A stretch of DNA of 64,000 nt, from positions 26,693-90,692 of the forward strand of contig NZ_NFIZ01000010.1 in assembly GCF_002159625.1 (NCBI RefSeq), in the 5' to 3' direction. The stretch is from Olsenella sp. An285. GTDB taxonomy: Bacteria; Actinomycetota; Coriobacteriia; Coriobacteriales; Atopobiaceae. The translations under genes and the position numbers were made by a program. Below are positions 62,179-64,000 of the stretch, piece by piece. The notes beneath the pieces are model-generated. The model saw only the letters and a program-made list of their open reading frames with translations, was not told the origin of the DNA and did not search any database. Within the stretch, counting starts at the first letter, position 1; each line of letters starts with the position of its first letter.

Positions 62179-64000
62179 TCACGCGCGACTCAGCACCCGC
62201 TCCTCTATCCAGGCGGACGTTTCGCGCATGAGCTGCAGGGTCTTGGCCGGGTCGTCGATCTCCTGGCCATAGGCGGCGAGCGTCCACGTCGTCTCGTTGC
62301 CCGGCCCGTGAATGCTGCCGGCGCCCATGCTCGCGAGGGCGTCCCAGTACTGCTGCATCGTCACCCGCACGCCGTCTACGGTGTAGGCGAATCCCTCGGG
62401 ACCATCGAGCACGATGACGGCGCTGGCGGTCCGCGCCACGCCAAACGAGCCGTCGTCCCGCACGCCCACAAACGTGTACTCCGCGTCCGGGATGTTTCTC
62501 ATGAGATAGCTGCGCCCGCCGCCCGGCGTCACGGAGAAGATGAGGTACGCATAGCCCCCGTTGGAGTGGCTCGGCTTCCCGCGCCACACGGCCTCGAGCT
62601 CGCCGTTCTTCTCGTCATATTCCCAGATGGTGACCTCGTACGTACCCTCTGCGTTGGGAAAGCTGTCAGCCGTCATACCCGTCCCGCACGCCGTCACGAG
62701 GCGCTCGACGCCGTCGCCGAAGTCGTGCACCCCCGCGAAGCAGAGTCCCGTAAGCCACTTGGCAGCTATCGAGCCAAAGCCGCCGCTGACGAGCCTCCCC
62801 TCCCCGTAGCTCTCCTCCAGCTCCTGGAGCTTGTCGTAGAAGGCGCCGTACTTGCCGCGGACGAGCTTCCACGTGCACTCGTCCACGAGCAGGCCGTCCT
62901 CCAGGTGAATGTCCCTCTTGAGCGGGCTGTTGTCCTTGTCGAAGATCTTGATGGAGGCCTCGAGGTCGAGGTCCGTGCCGCCCAGGAACTCGGCGTAGGC
63001 ATCGGAGTAGACCCACATCGCCGCGTCCGTGCACGTGAGGCCCGGGTGGTAGCTCGTCTCGACCTCGGCGCCCACGCCCGTCTCGACGCCGATCCTGCTC
63101 GCGGACCACCCCAAGATCTCCAGCGCCGCAGCCGGGGAGAGCCCGACCTTCCCCTTTGCCGAGATGGACACGTCGTCGGCGAGGTCGACGTCGCAGTCGC
63201 CCCTGAACTCCGGCAGACCGAAGACGTCCTTCTTCGCCGAGGCCGAGACCTCGATGCTCGAGGAGAGCGAGACGCTGGCCGCCGCGTCGATCTCCAGGTA
63301 GACGTTGAGGTGGACGCCGGTCCCCGGAACGGAGAGCAGGGGCACCGGGACGGACAGGAGCTTGATCGAGCGGAGGTCGGAGGGAATCATGGACAGCTCG
63401 AGCGCGAGCTCCGCGTCCATGTCGCACTCGAAGCTCATGTCCATGTAGCTGAAGGGGCCCAGAAGGACGAGGAAGGGCTTGATCGTGATGTCGTTGATCG
63501 TGATCGTGCCCTTGGCGGTGCCGTATTCGCCGATGTCCTGGGAGACCTCTATCTCGAGCTTGTCCGCATAGCCCGACATGAGGCGCACCGAGCTGAGGTC
63601 GAGGTCCTCCAGCCCCAGGGTCTCGTTGATCACGAGCTCGTCGTATACCTCGGAGAGCTCCGGGCGCGCGCCCGTGACGCGCCCGCCGGCCTCTACCGAC
63701 TCCACCTTCACCGCGCCACCGAAGGGCATGCCCTCGGTGGGGCCAAACACGACCACGTCTCCCTCAGAGACCTCCCCGGCGCCCGCACCGAGCGTCACCG
63801 TCACGTCCTCGCCGGAGGCAGCGGCGCCGGAGACGGAGGTGTCGAGAAGAACGACGTCATCGGCATAGTCCACGGTCGTGGGCTGGCTGGGGTCGGGCTC
63901 GCCCGGGGCTCCGCCCTCCCCCAGCACGTCGCGGTGGAACACGGCGAACATCTTGGCGGCCTGGTCGCGCTGGGCGGGGCGCTGGGGCAGCGCCAGGGGC
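62179..64000 (-). CDS. Large, probably secreted protein of unknown family (runs off the right edge)
   Basis: The frame is open from 62179 to the window end, more than 605 codons, so the start is outside. An internal Met at 63951 is not necessarily the start. The sequence is acidic and beta-rich, with segments like VTVTLGAGAGEVSEGDVVVF and ITINDITIKPFLVLLGPFSY, typical of Coriobacteriia surface proteins with repeated beta domains. No enzymatic motif, SLH domain or sortase signal is found at the C-terminus (SAWIEERVLSRA). Its stop codon TGA overlaps a GACGGGGC stem. Confidence 0.7.
   Translation of the reverse strand, partial: PLALPQRPAQRDQAAKMFAVFHRDVLGEGGAPGEPDPSQPTTVDYADDVVLLDTSVSGAAASGEDVTVTLGAGAGEVSEGDVVVFGPTEGMPFGGAVKVESVEAGGRVTGARPELSEVYDELVINETLGLEDLDLSSVRLMSGYADKLEIEVSQDIGEYGTAKGTITINDITIKPFLVLLGPFSYMDMSFECDMDAELALELSMIPSDLRSIKLLSVPVPLLSVPGTGVHLNVYLEIDAAASVSLSSSIEVSASAKKDVFGLPEFRGDCDVDLADDVSISAKGKVGLSPAAALEILGWSASRIGVETGVGAEVETSYHPGLTCTDAAMWVYSDAYAEFLGGTDLDLEASIKIFDKDNSPLKRDIHLEDGLLVDECTWKLVRGKYGAFYDKLQELEESYGEGRLVSGGFGSIAAKWLTGLCFAGVHDFGDGVERLVTACGTGMTADSFPNAEGTYEVTIWEYDEKNGELEAVWRGKPSHSNGGYAYLIFSVTPGGGRSYLMRNIPDAEYTFVGVRDDGSFGVARTASAVIVLDGPEGFAYTVDGVRVTMQQYWDALASMGAGSIHGPGNETTWTLAAYGQEIDDPAKTLQLMRETSAWIEERVLSRA

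Overview
The window is GC-rich (roughly two thirds G+C by eye), gene-dense DNA from a Gram-positive actinobacterium. Protein content and style point to class Coriobacteriia, most likely the Atopobiaceae (Olsenella/Atopobium relatives). The pointers are a dcw cluster starting with mraZ, a mannose-family PTS ending in a DUF956 gene, an Asp23-type gene between efp and nusB, large SLH-domain surface proteins, and a LuxR-type regulator with an extra N-terminal helix-turn-helix domain. The genus is inference. No rRNA, tRNA, CRISPR array, intact insertion sequence or prophage was seen. Nearly every gene is on the minus strand; only a UMF1-type transporter (48061-49287), an LTA-synthase-like gene (59917-62079) and one decayed fragment are on plus.

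Layout, left to right (minus-strand transcription runs right to left). 1-6825: division and cell-wall cluster mraZ-rsmH-ftsL-ftsI-murF-mraY-murD, with murE missing from its usual place and an 11-bp tandem array between rsmH and ftsL. 7408-13825: xerD, pyrG, a PARG-like protein, recN, nadK. 14065-16768: tlyA, xseB, nusB, asp23-like, efp. 16914-20204: a complete mannose-family PTS (IIAB, IIC, IID, DUF956) sitting between efp and pepP, which are neighbours in many bacteria. 20862-28813: pepP, a 3-dehydroquinate-synthase-like pseudoenzyme, aroK, yqeG, mltG, ruvX, alaS. 29133-34298: a large frameshifted SLH surface protein and a LuxR-family regulator. 34610-39254: AI-2E-type permease, SigB-type sigma factor with an RsbW-like partner lacking ATP-binding residues, a DUF948-like protein, rarA. 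39523-47878: alpha/beta hydrolase, dGTPase, ATP-grasp ligase, SGNH-GNAT fusion, phosphatase, Vsr, phospholipase-like protein. 48061-50651: transporter and AbiEi-like protein. 51151-55860: arginine operon argC-argJ-argB-argD behind a strong TTGACA-17-TAGAGT promoter. 56023-64000: a DhaL-like pseudoenzyme, a lipoprotein, several decayed secreted-protein genes, an LTA-synthase-like enzyme, and a large partial surface protein.

Two themes stand out. First, the intergenic DNA is unusually structured. It holds three loci with three ~60-nt imperfect hairpins each, a perfect 36-bp inverted repeat, hairpins that overlap TGA stop codons, nested palindromes, and a recurring GTTCTTCTCG motif lying almost always 3' of genes in the sense direction. 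Second, several proteins keep the fold of a known enzyme but lack catalytic or ligand residues (AroB-like, DhaL-like, RsbW-like, PARG-like). Two SLH surface genes have frameshifts in homopolymer tracts at or just after the signal peptide.
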